From NCBI GenBank assembly GCA_023251595.1, contig JAHEYM010000215.1, positions 1 through 6,966 on the forward strand: a DNA stretch of 6,966 bases. Direction: 5' to 3'. The notes under the pieces were generated by a model, which was not told the DNA's origin, did not search any database, and saw only the letters and a program-made list of their open reading frames with translations. Positions 1 through 6,447 of this stretch are shown here, piece after piece. A program made the position numbers and the translations under genes. This DNA comes from Bacteroidota bacterium (lineage in GTDB: Bacteria > Bacteroidota > Bacteroidia > AKYH767-A > JABDAW01). The stretch's first letter is position 1, and every line of letters begins with the position of its first letter.

Positions 1-1
1 T

Positions 2-1282
2 TTTATGTTTTATGAGCAGATTCAACGAAAAGGATTAATTTTAAAAATTATTGTGGATCATGAAATTCCCAATGATCTCATAGGTGATCCAAATCGGCTC
101 AACCAAATCCTTGTTAATTTGGTTGGTAATGCAATTAAGTTCACTAAAAAAGGAGAAATTAAAATTGAATGCAAAATGTTAAGCAACAACAATGAAGACG
201 TAAAAGTGAGATTTATCATCAAGGACACCGGAATTGGTATTGAGAACAATAAACTGCTGACTATCTTTGATCGGTTTGAACAAGGAAATTCAGATACCAC
301 CAGGCAATTTGGCGGAACAGGTTTAGGTTTAACAATAGTAAAAAAACTTGTTGAAATGCAAGGAGGAAACATCGAAGTTAAAAGTTCAATGGGAAATGGC
401 TCCGAATTTATATTCGTTATTACATATAAAAAAAATAAAATTCCATTGGTAACTAATAAAAATATTGGTTTCAAACCACATGAATTAAATTCAGAAGTAC
501 ACTTGTTATTAGTCGAGGATAATCTGATGAATCAAAAGCTGGCTACGGAAATTTTGACCGAATTTGGTTTTAGCGTATACACTGCTGTAACGGGCGTAGA
601 AGTAATAAATTTACTTAGAAAAGAATTTTTTGATATTGTTCTCATGGATATTCAAATGCCTGTTTTGGATGGATATCAAACTTCAAGAATGATCAGACAG
701 GAATTGAAACTGGATATACCAATTATTGCCATGACTGCGCATGCGATGCCTGGTGAAAAAGAGAAATGCTGTAGCTATGGCATGAACGATTATATTTCCA
801 AACCATTCACCGAAAATGGACTTTATAATATTATTCTTAATCATCTAAGTTCAAAACAAACCAGTGTCTTAAATAGAAATAATACAGAAGAATCAGGTGC
901 CTACATCAAAAATGCTGAAAACGTAAGCGATTTAAGCTATTTACATGATATTTCCAAAGGAAATAAATCATTTATTCTGGAAATGATTGATATTTTTCTA
1001 ACTCAAAATCCTATTGAGTTAGATGAGCTTACAAAGGCAATCACTGAGCGCAATCTGCCGGGAATAAGTACTATTGCACACAAAATGAAAACATCAGTTA
1101 GATTGATTGGATTATCAGCTATGATACAAAATAATTTAGAGGCGCTGGAAAATATTTCAACAGCCAATGCCGATACTGAATTTATGAATGAACAATTCAC
1201 AATAATCCGTGATATTTGCCAGATCGCACAAAGTGAACTAAATGAATACAGAATAAAAATTGATTCACAGGAGATCGTCTGA
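2..1282 (+). CDS. Hybrid sensor histidine kinase, C-terminal part (HATPase-REC-Hpt), 5' partial
   Basis: This is the C-terminal part of a multistep phosphorelay kinase. The frame is open to the window edge, and sensor and dimerisation/H-box regions are expected upstream, so the first ATG (position 5) is internal. Numbering from that ATG: the HATPase_c domain spans about 1-140, with N-box NLVGNAIKFT (38-47), G1 DTGIGI (74-79), F-box FDRF (88-91) and G2 GGTGLGL (103-109). A receiver domain spans about 165-282, with acidic pair E171/D172, phosphoacceptor D215 in LMDIQMP, T244 and K266. An Hpt domain spans about 305-415, with phosphorylatable H359 in AHKMKTS. All key residues are present, so the fragment looks functional. 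By family knowledge, phosphate passes from an upstream His to D215 to H359 and then to a separate regulator. No membrane segment lies in this part, which should be cytoplasmic. The signal and target cannot be inferred. Confidence 0.95.
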   Translation, partial: FMFYEQIQRKGLILKIIVDHEIPNDLIGDPNRLNQILVNLVGNAIKFTKKGEIKIECKMLSNNNEDVKVRFIIKDTGIGIENNKLLTIFDRFEQGNSDTTRQFGGTGLGLTIVKKLVEMQGGNIEVKSSMGNGSEFIFVITYKKNKIPLVTNKNIGFKPHELNSEVHLLLVEDNLMNQKLATEILTEFGFSVYTAVTGVEVINLLRKEFFDIVLMDIQMPVLDGYQTSRMIRQELKLDIPIIAMTAHAMPGEKEKCCSYGMNDYISKPFTENGLYNIILNHLSSKQTSVLNRNNTEESGAYIKNAENVSDLSYLHDISKGNKSFILEMIDIFLTQNPIELDELTKAITERNLPGISTIAHKMKTSVRLIGLSAMIQNNLEALENISTANADTEFMNEQFTIIRDICQIAQSELNEYRIKIDSQEIV

Positions 1283-1351
1283 ATTCAATACACGATATTT
1301 ACTTAGAATATATAGATTATTTTTTTAGATTCCATAAATTAGAGACAATCC

Positions 1352-1359
1352 TAACTTTG
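1352..1359 (+). promoter_or_regulatory. Candidate Bacteroidota -7 box (TAACTTTG) upstream of the otsB remnant
   Basis: TAACTTTG matches the Bacteroidota -7 consensus TAnnTTTG exactly. The -33 TTTG element is not clear: the nearest candidate is TTTA at 1324-1327, with a 24-nt spacer. If used, transcription would start near 1366 and give a leader of about 30 nt before the ATG at 1396. It would also exclude the TTG at 1357, which lies inside the box. The -33 is weak, so confidence is low. Confidence 0.3.
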
Positions 1360-1395
1360 TTCAATACAAAAATTGACAACCTGCCTTTTGATAAT

Positions 1396-1989
1396 ATGGA
1401 TGATATTCTCACGAAAAAATATCAAATAGCCAAAAACAAATTGGTTCTGCTTGACTATGACGGAACACTTCGTGACTATACTTCGCATCCCGACATGGCT
1501 ATTCCATCTGCTTCCTTAATTGAATTGCTTCAGACCATATCTGTTAAACCCCATACGAAACTTGCCATTGTTTCAGGTAGAACAACAAATAGCATTGACA
1601 ATCTTTTTCAGCGACAACCGTTTGACATGGTTGCTGAACATGGCGCTATAATTAAACAAAATAACTATTGGACTTATCTTCTCGAGAGCAGCACGTATTG
1701 GAAGCAGGTCGTTTCTAAGATGCTGCATGTCTTCACTGACCACTGCAACAACTCTTTTATTGAAGAAAAACAATTTACGATTGCATGGCATTACAGAAAT
1801 TGCGATGAACATCAAGGCAACCTTTTTTCAAGTCAGCTGATTGCAGAACTGAAAATTCTTGCAACACAATTTGAATTAAAAATTGCCGATGGGAACAAAG
1901 TAGTTGAAGTGAGCGATGCAATACCTCAACAAACCCTCGTAAACAATATGCTTTTCCGTAAGCAATTTATTCATCCAGTAGTTTTTTAA
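1396..1989 (+). pseudogene. otsB: Trehalose-6-phosphate phosphatase (OtsB-type, HAD superfamily), 3' truncated
   Basis: The intact family dephosphorylates trehalose 6-phosphate to trehalose in the cytoplasm, the second step of the OtsA/OtsB pathway. From the ATG at 1396: HAD motif I DYDGT with D20 and D22; motif II SGR at 60-62; then EHGA (from 81), AWHYR (from 130) and KVVEV (168-172). Family members continue with an Arg-Pro-Gly-x-Asn-Lys-Gly segment and a GDDxTDE-type Mg-binding motif. Here homology stops after KVVEV (base 1911), and the last 25 residues are antisense of the trehalase remnant. The Lys motif and motif IV are absent, so the product should be inactive. It is 197 aa, against roughly 240-270 usual. 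The ATG at 1396 gives the normal short lead-in to DYDGT. A TTG at 1357 is possible, and the frame stays open up to 1264, but a candidate -7 box overlaps that TTG. The preceding kinase ends 113 bp upstream. Confidence 0.85.
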
Positions 1990-2403
1990 TTCCTGCTCTG
2001 CTGCAATCATCACCGTTCTAAACCACCTCTTATCCTTATTCACAGCATAAACCTCCTTTGCCATCGAGGTCAAAAAAGGAATTTGCGAACTGCCAAGATT
2101 ATAAAAACGGTTTCGCATCGGAATAATGTTAAACCGCTTCTGCATAAACAAAAGGTTATCAACCATTCCTTTTGCCAATTCCGTTCTCCCGCATTTCACC
2201 AGACCGATAATTATAAAATAACTATCCCAGTAAAACTGGTCATTTAAAAATATTTCATTATTAGGAGAAACGAATTTATTTGGCAACCCCAAATGCGTAA
2301 ACTTGTCAAGCGTATAATCACAAGTAATCTTCTTCCAGTATTTCTCAATATACTGCAAGCAATCTTCATAGTCTTTTTTAAGTAAAGCCGTTTTTTGCAT
2401 CAA
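1876..2403 (-). pseudogene. Trehalase (GH37-type), N-terminal remnant, 3' truncated
   Basis: The intact family hydrolyses trehalose to two glucose units. In the 175-residue frame, the GH37 hallmark YWDSYF is at 58-63, followed by GMVDNLLF (79-86), the region MRNRFYNLGSSQIPF (96-110), TSMAKEVY and GLLRYC (157-162). The family continues from here into the ESGWD-type catalytic Asp region and, later, the catalytic Glu. Both are missing, so the product should be inactive. Residues after C162 (base 1918) are antisense of the otsB remnant and end at a chance TAA. Roughly the first 160 of 400 or more expected residues remain. No signal peptide is visible, which suggests a cytoplasmic enzyme. The ATG at 2403 is followed by a second ATG; there is no Shine-Dalgarno site, and a candidate promoter lies about 70 bp upstream. 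Confidence 0.85.
1912..1917. other. Rearrangement junction between otsB and trehalase remnants
   Basis: OtsB-like sequence on the plus strand ends with codon 1909-1911, the last Val of KVVEV. Trehalase-like sequence on the minus strand ends with codon 1918-1920, the Cys of GLLRYC. The six bases between fit neither family's expected continuation (Arg for OtsB, Asp for trehalase), so the breakpoint lies here, give or take a few bases. No insertion sequence, target duplication or long repeat is visible at the join. Confidence 0.75.
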
Positions 2404-2471
2404 TCAGTATTACTAAAATAGATGGCTACATGCCAATTTGGAATACAATTTTAAAGTCGATCTTTCAATTG

Positions 2472-2504
2472 CAAAGATAGTCACATTAATATCCTATCTG
2501 TAAA
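2472..2504 (-). promoter_or_regulatory. Candidate Bacteroidota promoter for the trehalase gene
   Basis: Read on the minus strand, TATCTTTG (bases 2479-2472) matches the -7 consensus TAnnTTTG exactly. TTTA (2504-2501) is a near match to the -33 TTTG, with a 21-nt spacer, within the range reported for this phylum. Transcription would start near 2465 and give a leader of about 60 nt before the ATG at 2403. Nothing else supportable is seen in the 252-bp spacer 2404-2655. Confidence 0.4.
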
Positions 2505-2655
2505 CTGTCAAAACAAAATCAAATCCCGCAATTGATCCAGATCTACGAAAGGTGCAACACATTTTCAACCTGCCATTAAAGTGTTTAGGATTCATTATAT
2601 TCGCATGCAAGACGGGCAGAAGAATGTTTAACGCCTATATTATAATTAAGCGAGT

Positions 2656-4302
2656 TTATCTCGAGACCGAAAATCCGATTCCGAATGTTATCAGTCCGCC
2701 GGAAAAATTTGTTGTTTTATAGCCTACTCTCAGATTAAATCCCGACAAATCCATGATGAGTCCCGTTTCACAAACGATCTTCCACATCACTTCATCCGTA
2801 TTTCGAACCCAATCGGTTTTATAATAATCACCATTATCATCATACGTATCCATTTTCCAAAAAACCGGATTGCCCGAAATTCCAGCTCCGACATAAATCC
2901 AGAATGGATGCGTGACTTTAGCCGTGATTCCCAATAGCGCTTCACCATTACCTCTTCTTATTTCATTTTTAAAACGGACATCTGCATAAGTATTCCCATC
3001 TGTTACACCTGCATTATTCACAGTAAAATAGGTAGAGGAAGTAAAAACTTCAGTATTAAACCGAACGCTGAAATAACCTCCGATATCGGGATTGTTTATC
3101 GAACCCACTGAAATTCCATACTTACTGATTGAGTCATGAATGAATGCATAAAAAAACCGATCCGGTCGACGGTAGCGGATCAACAATCGTTCTGCCGTAT
3201 GTATTTGACCTGCGAGATCTTTTTTATCTACACAAATCTGTTTAGCTTTTTCGAAATATGCCAAAGCATCAGTTTGTCCACCCGAAGTTTTGTTTTTTGC
3301 GTATCCTATACCGGTTCTATAATACGCATCGCACATAATTCCTTTAGCTTTACCCACATCTTCCCCAAATGGGTATCGTGAAATATATTTTTTAAGATTA
3401 CTCTCCATATTCACAAAATCATTGTCATTTGCAGCCTTTTCACCATGATATATCAATGAACGTTTGATTATGCTTTCAGCTTCCTTATCGTGCGTTTTAA
3501 TTGTTTTTCCCGCCTGATACTCTTCAAAAGAACCAATTGTATTCGTCTTTTTTGCTTTCTCCCAAGCCGTTTCATCGATGGCAATATTTTTATTTTCAGT
3601 TGCCTTGGGATCATTTGGTCTGAAGTGAAGTGCATTATTAAATTTTAATATAGCAGAGGGATATTCTTTCTGGTCCATAAAAGATAATCCCGATTTCATA
3701 GCAGCCTCATAGCTGTTAATCGAAGTCATCTGAGGTGTGGCATTCAGTTTCTGAATAAGTTTCTGAGCTTCCGAATCGGAAGAAACCATAGGGTCGTTCA
3801 GGATTGCAAGTGCGTCCTGATACTTTTTGAGATCTATATATAATCTGACAGCATTCAACGCGTAATCGAGATGAACTTTTCTTGAGAGCCAGATCCGGTT
3901 CCATGCATCAGCCGACATGCCGGTTTTTCCATCCTTCTCAAGCTGTTCTGCATCTTTGACGGAAGCATCCAACTGTTTATCGGATGACATGGCATTCTTT
4001 AAATCATTTATCTTTTTTGTCAACGCATCATCGGCAAGCTTTTCGGCTTTTGCTATATATTTTAAAGCGACATCGGGTTGATTCATTTTAAAGAATGCAT
4101 AAGCTGTGTAATAATACCCATCCCCTTTCGCGGGATTTTCGATCAACAAATCAGGTGCAAGAACCACGATTTCATCCCATTGATTTTTTAACATATAATT
4201 ATCGATTCTACTCACCAGTTTCCCGAAATTATCGTCCTGCGCCAAAATCAGATTACTGAATGCCAGCATAAATAAACAAAGTAATATTTTTATTATTCTC
4301 AT
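2656..4302 (-). CDS. Exported TPR protein with C-terminal outer-membrane beta-barrel, function unknown
   Basis: A 548-aa protein with a clear signal peptide: MRIIK, a hydrophobic core at about 5-20, and likely cleavage around ILAQ/DDN (20-22). Residues of about 25-105 and 135-235 are alpha-helical TPR-like repeats, for example YYYTAYAFFKMNQPDVALKYIAKA and SGLSFMDQKEYPSAILKFNNALHFRPND. A further helical region runs to about 378. From about 381 (RFFYAFIHDSISKYGISVG) to the end, alternating aromatic/hydrophobic and polar residues with many Gly suggest a beta-barrel of roughly eight strands, closing with GLITFGIGFSVSR. I therefore infer an outer-membrane anchor with a periplasmic TPR scaffold, an architecture common among uncharacterised Bacteroidota proteins. 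The gene begins 11 bp after the stop of the upstream coiled-coil gene, so the two are probably co-transcribed. The TPR part should bind a protein partner, and the neighbour is the obvious candidate. No enzyme motif is seen. Confidence 0.85.
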   Translation of the reverse strand: MRIIKILLCLFMLAFSNLILAQDDNFGKLVSRIDNYMLKNQWDEIVVLAPDLLIENPAKGDGYYYTAYAFFKMNQPDVALKYIAKAEKLADDALTKKINDLKNAMSSDKQLDASVKDAEQLEKDGKTGMSADAWNRIWLSRKVHLDYALNAVRLYIDLKKYQDALAILNDPMVSSDSEAQKLIQKLNATPQMTSINSYEAAMKSGLSFMDQKEYPSAILKFNNALHFRPNDPKATENKNIAIDETAWEKAKKTNTIGSFEEYQAGKTIKTHDKEAESIIKRSLIYHGEKAANDNDFVNMESNLKKYISRYPFGEDVGKAKGIMCDAYYRTGIGYAKNKTSGGQTDALAYFEKAKQICVDKKDLAGQIHTAERLLIRYRRPDRFFYAFIHDSISKYGISVGSINNPDIGGYFSVRFNTEVFTSSTYFTVNNAGVTDGNTYADVRFKNEIRRGNGEALLGITAKVTHPFWIYVGAGISGNPVFWKMDTYDDNGDYYKTDWVRNTDEVMWKIVCETGLIMDLSGFNLRVGYKTTNFSGGLITFGIGFSVSR

Positions 4303-4313
4303 TGTGTGTAATT

Positions 4314-5975
4314 CTAGTCAAGTACTTTCCGAATAATTAAATCATATTTGGCTTTAGAAGTTCTGCGTTGCAATGCTTCCAAATCAGAATCGCTCAGACC
4401 ACTCATGAAAGAATTATAATGTTGTTGATAAATGGGTGATTCTGTTTCACAGCCATAGTGAATACCGATTGATTTGTTCGACTCCATTTCCCCAACACAA
4501 CCGGAAGCATTATTCCATATTAAGATAATTGCACCGTAGGTGTCGGTTCCGAAACAGGATGCGCCTGCTTTGCGACAGGCGGCCATTAATCGAATTCTCT
4601 CCTGTTCTACCGGTTTTGCATAATCCATAAATTTTTGTCTTGCGCTTTCCTTTTTCTGAATAAGGAGATCCCCCAGATTTTGCAGATACGCTTTCCGTGC
4701 AACCGCAGCATCGAGCAATATTTTTCGTTTTTCAGCAAAGGCGTTTTTGAGCGCGGAAACTGCTTCGTCCTGAAGTCTGGAAAGACCGGTAGTCAGATCC
4801 CATATTTTATCTCTGCAAACTTTAATGTCATCTTTTAATTTCTGATTATCCGTTTTATATTTATTTTCAACTCCGTTAATTTCTTCCTGTGCGGATTGAA
4901 TTTTATCTTCGGTTTCTTTCTTTTCTGTTGTATATTTTGCCAACTCCCCTGTCGCTAAATCGCCGGGGCGAAAAAGCTTCCTTTTAATCTCGGTCAAACG
5001 TGAATTTAAATTATCCAACTTCGTATTCAGTGGCGTAATTTGTTGTTTGTAATAATCGTCCAGTGAAATAAGTGAAGTATTATCAGTAGTTATTTTATCA
5101 TTCTGTTTTTGAATTTCCGCATCATTTTGTTTTCTTATTTTCTCTCTCAAATCAGCAGTTGCTTTTATTTCCTGTTTATCAAGATCTCCTATCTTCACCA
5201 TTAAAATATCGATACGATCTTCGACAAAATGTTTTTCTGCAACCATTCGCATGAGCTCGCTCACCAGACCGGCAGCGATACCTTTCGCCTCAGCAACAAC
5301 AATTTCTCTATATTTTTTACTCAGTTGTACAATTTCATCCAGCAGATCACTATTGTCTGCCCTCAGTTCGTTCATTTGTTTGTCCCAGTCAGCCCGCTTA
5401 CGTGTGAATTCATTTTCTTCACTTTCAAATTTCCTTATTTCGGCTTGCTTTCTCGCTATATCGCCATTGGATTTATCGGCTTGACTCCGTATCTCATCAA
5501 GTACCTGCTTTTTATACGCTTCATATTCTGCCATTGCGGCGGCAATCGAGACTCTGTGCCAATGATCCGCCACACATATCGGAGGTGGTCCTCCCGCACT
5601 GCAAGTTCCGGGAGAATTTTCCTGCCAACCATTCTGTGCAGATTTTCTTCGGTTTTTCCATGCTTCACTATTATCAATTTCATCGAGCTTGGCTGCCAAT
5701 CTTTTATCGACTTCGGCTTGAATGGCAATTTTCTTTAACTTCAAATCTTCAAGCTGTGCTTTCAGAGAAATTAGTTTGTCATTCTCATCCACATACGACT
5801 GCATTCTTTTCCGATTTATATCAGCTATTTTTTCACCATTTTTTTCAATCTGATCTGCCTTTGTTTCGATAGTCGAAACAGTTCCTTCTCCGGCACTTTG
5901 GCATCGGGCATTTAGCGCTACTATATTTAGAAAAAGGATCATAATCCAGATTCTTTTTATTAATATTTTAATCAT
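4314..5975 (-). CDS. Exported long coiled-coil protein with cysteine-rich segments, function unknown
   Basis: A 553-aa protein of no family I recognise. The N-terminus is a signal peptide with basic residues (IKILIKR) and a hydrophobic stretch at about 10-22. C25 in NARCQ has Arg before it, which is a poor lipobox, so signal peptidase I cleavage near 25-28 is more likely. M12 is an alternative start. Residues of about 35-120, 145-300 and 308-465 are highly charged, Glu/Lys/Asp/Gln-rich heptad-like coiled coils. They are broken by a Cys-Pro-Gly segment (C125, C134, then ADHWH at 136-140) and by a loop near 335-343 (FRPGDLATGE). C387 sits within the helices. A compact C-terminal segment at about 465-512 carries C467, C474, C493 and C509, suggesting disulfides in an oxidising compartment. 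It is the first gene of a probable operon with the TPR-barrel gene. I found no clear TAnnTTTG box upstream. Confidence 0.8.
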   Translation of the reverse strand: MIKILIKRIWIMILFLNIVALNARCQSAGEGTVSTIETKADQIEKNGEKIADINRKRMQSYVDENDKLISLKAQLEDLKLKKIAIQAEVDKRLAAKLDEIDNSEAWKNRRKSAQNGWQENSPGTCSAGGPPPICVADHWHRVSIAAAMAEYEAYKKQVLDEIRSQADKSNGDIARKQAEIRKFESEENEFTRKRADWDKQMNELRADNSDLLDEIVQLSKKYREIVVAEAKGIAAGLVSELMRMVAEKHFVEDRIDILMVKIGDLDKQEIKATADLREKIRKQNDAEIQKQNDKITTDNTSLISLDDYYKQQITPLNTKLDNLNSRLTEIKRKLFRPGDLATGELAKYTTEKKETEDKIQSAQEEINGVENKYKTDNQKLKDDIKVCRDKIWDLTTGLSRLQDEAVSALKNAFAEKRKILLDAAVARKAYLQNLGDLLIQKKESARQKFMDYAKPVEQERIRLMAACRKAGASCFGTDTYGAIILIWNNASGCVGEMESNKSIGIHYGCETESPIYQQHYNSFMSGLSDSDLEALQRRTSKAKYDLIIRKVLD

Positions 5976-6096
5976 GTTTATACCTGAATAACAGACAAGA
6001 CAATTTAAAAAAGCGAATTAATATTTAATAGTTACACAAGTTCTCTGAGGGGATAAATTATGAGGAATAGTGAGGGAAAAGGTGTAGAGGAAATTA

Positions 6097-6120
6097 TTTC
6101 TTGTCCACCGAGGCAAGAAA
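6097..6120. repeat. Hairpin (inverted repeat)
   Basis: TTTCTTG at 6097-6103 pairs perfectly with CAAGAAA at 6114-6120. One wobble pair and one further pair extend the stem to 9 bp, leaving a 6-nt loop. On the plus strand it is followed by A's, and no T-tract follows it on either strand, so it is not a normal intrinsic terminator. It lies between the convergent-facing end of the small gene and the start of the coiled-coil operon. Confidence 0.4.
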
Positions 6121-6142
6121 AAAGGTTGGTGAATATGTGAAA

Positions 6143-6178
6143 TTAACCTAAACAATCGGGATAACCAAATCAGGTTAA
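6143..6178. repeat. Inverted repeat TTAACCT / AGGTTAA
   Basis: Two perfect 7-bp arms (6143-6149 and 6172-6178) are separated by 22 bases. It lies just downstream of the minus-strand gene ending at 6199 and upstream of the coiled-coil operon. It could be an RNA hairpin at the end of the small gene or a two-arm operator. Nothing in the sequence decides between these, and a 7-bp pair can arise by chance. Confidence 0.3.
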
Positions 6179-6197
6179 ATAATTGAATTTATTTATT

Positions 6198-6236
6198 ATC
6201 AGTTTTTATCCGCAAAATCAGTGTCATCCGTGTTCC
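6198..6236. repeat. Imperfect ATCmG tandem repeat (9-10 bp period)
   Basis: Four successive units start ATCAG, ATCCG, ATCAG, ATCCG at 6198, 6208, 6217 and 6226, with lengths 10, 9, 9 and 9, followed by CC. On the opposite strand this reads as repeated CGGAT/CTGAT with GACAC. From memory, very similar ATCCGTGTCATCCGTGTT-type elements are dispersed between genes in many environmental Bacteroidota and related genomes; I cannot check copy number here. The repeat supplies the last codons of the small gene on the minus strand. Confidence 0.6.
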
Positions 6237-6369
6237 ATTTTTCGAACGACTCATGTGATAAGAAGTGATTTTCAATAAAATCAATTCTATTATCGCTGAA
6301 TAACTCAGCCAGTTCGTTCGCAGAACCCTCATCATTGAATTTCTGAAATGTAAGGTATTGTGGGTTCAT
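6199..6369 (-). CDS. Small protein of about 56 aa, possibly a DUF2007-like fragment
   Basis: A small ORF reading MNPQYLTFQKFNDEGSANEL and onward. The ATG at 6369 is preferred; an in-frame TTG at 6381 would add four residues. The pattern of a short strand (LTFQKF), a helix starting after Asp-Glu-Gly (ANELAELFSDN) and a second strand (RIDFIEN) resembles the start of DUF2007-like putative signal-transducing domains, which begin in the same way. This is a resemblance, not a firm assignment. The last dozen residues (KWNTDDTDFADKN) are encoded by an ATCmG tandem repeat, which suggests that the original 3' end was replaced and the gene truncated. No signal peptide, membrane segment or Shine-Dalgarno site is seen. 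It lies 78 bp downstream of the T9SS cargo gene on the same strand. It may be a real small gene or a decaying remnant. Confidence 0.45.
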   Translation of the reverse strand: MNPQYLTFQKFNDEGSANELAELFSDNRIDFIENHFLSHESFEKWNTDDTDFADKN

Positions 6370-6395
6370 GTTATCATGCAAGACACACCCCTCAC

Positions 6396-6409
6396 CCCTC
6401 TCGAGAGGG
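6396..6409. repeat. 14-bp perfect palindrome
   Basis: CCCTCTCGAGAGGG is identical to its reverse complement. It sits between the T9SS cargo gene and the small gene, preceded by C-rich CACCCCTCACC. There is no T-tract after it on either strand, so it is not a typical terminator. It could be a protein-binding site or part of a dispersed intergenic element. Confidence 0.6.
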
Positions 6410-6417
6410 CAATATTT

Positions 6418-6445
6418 CCTAATTCCTAATTCGTAATTCCTAATT
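6418..6445. repeat. 4 x 7-bp tandem repeat (CCTAATT)
   Basis: The units are CCTAATT, CCTAATT, CGTAATT and CCTAATT, four head-to-tail copies with one mismatch. They end 2 bp short of the stop codon of the T9SS cargo gene. Such AATTCGTAATT-like tracts are, from memory, common between genes in Bacteroidota; copy number may vary between strains by slippage. Confidence 0.75.
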
Positions 6446-6447
6446 AT

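Noticed and set aside
58..474. Minus-strand open frame across the histidine kinase
   Set aside because: It lies antisense to well-conserved HATPase motifs and has no domain of its own.
1876..2403. The trehalase fragment as a complete short protein
   Set aside because: It lacks both catalytic residues, and its last 13 codons are antisense of otsB-like sequence.
2604..2613. CATGCAAGAC shared with 6375-6384, considered as a dispersed repeat
   Set aside because: A shared 10-mer is expected by chance in a window this size, and the flanks do not match.
5229..5872. Long open frames on the plus strand, and one more minus-strand frame, across the coiled-coil gene
   Set aside because: They are shadows. 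The minus-strand coiled-coil frame has coherent heptad composition and a signal peptide, whereas these have erratic composition and no recognisable domain.
4314..5975. Coiled-coil protein as a lipoprotein anchored at C25
   Set aside because: The residue before the Cys is Arg (NARC), which does not fit a lipobox.
5976..6060. TAnnTTTG promoter for the coiled-coil operon
   Set aside because: Only poor matches were found on the minus strand, none with a properly spaced TTTG element.
6396..6409. Palindrome as a rho-independent terminator
   Set aside because: There is no T-tract on either side in either direction, and the stem has no proper loop.
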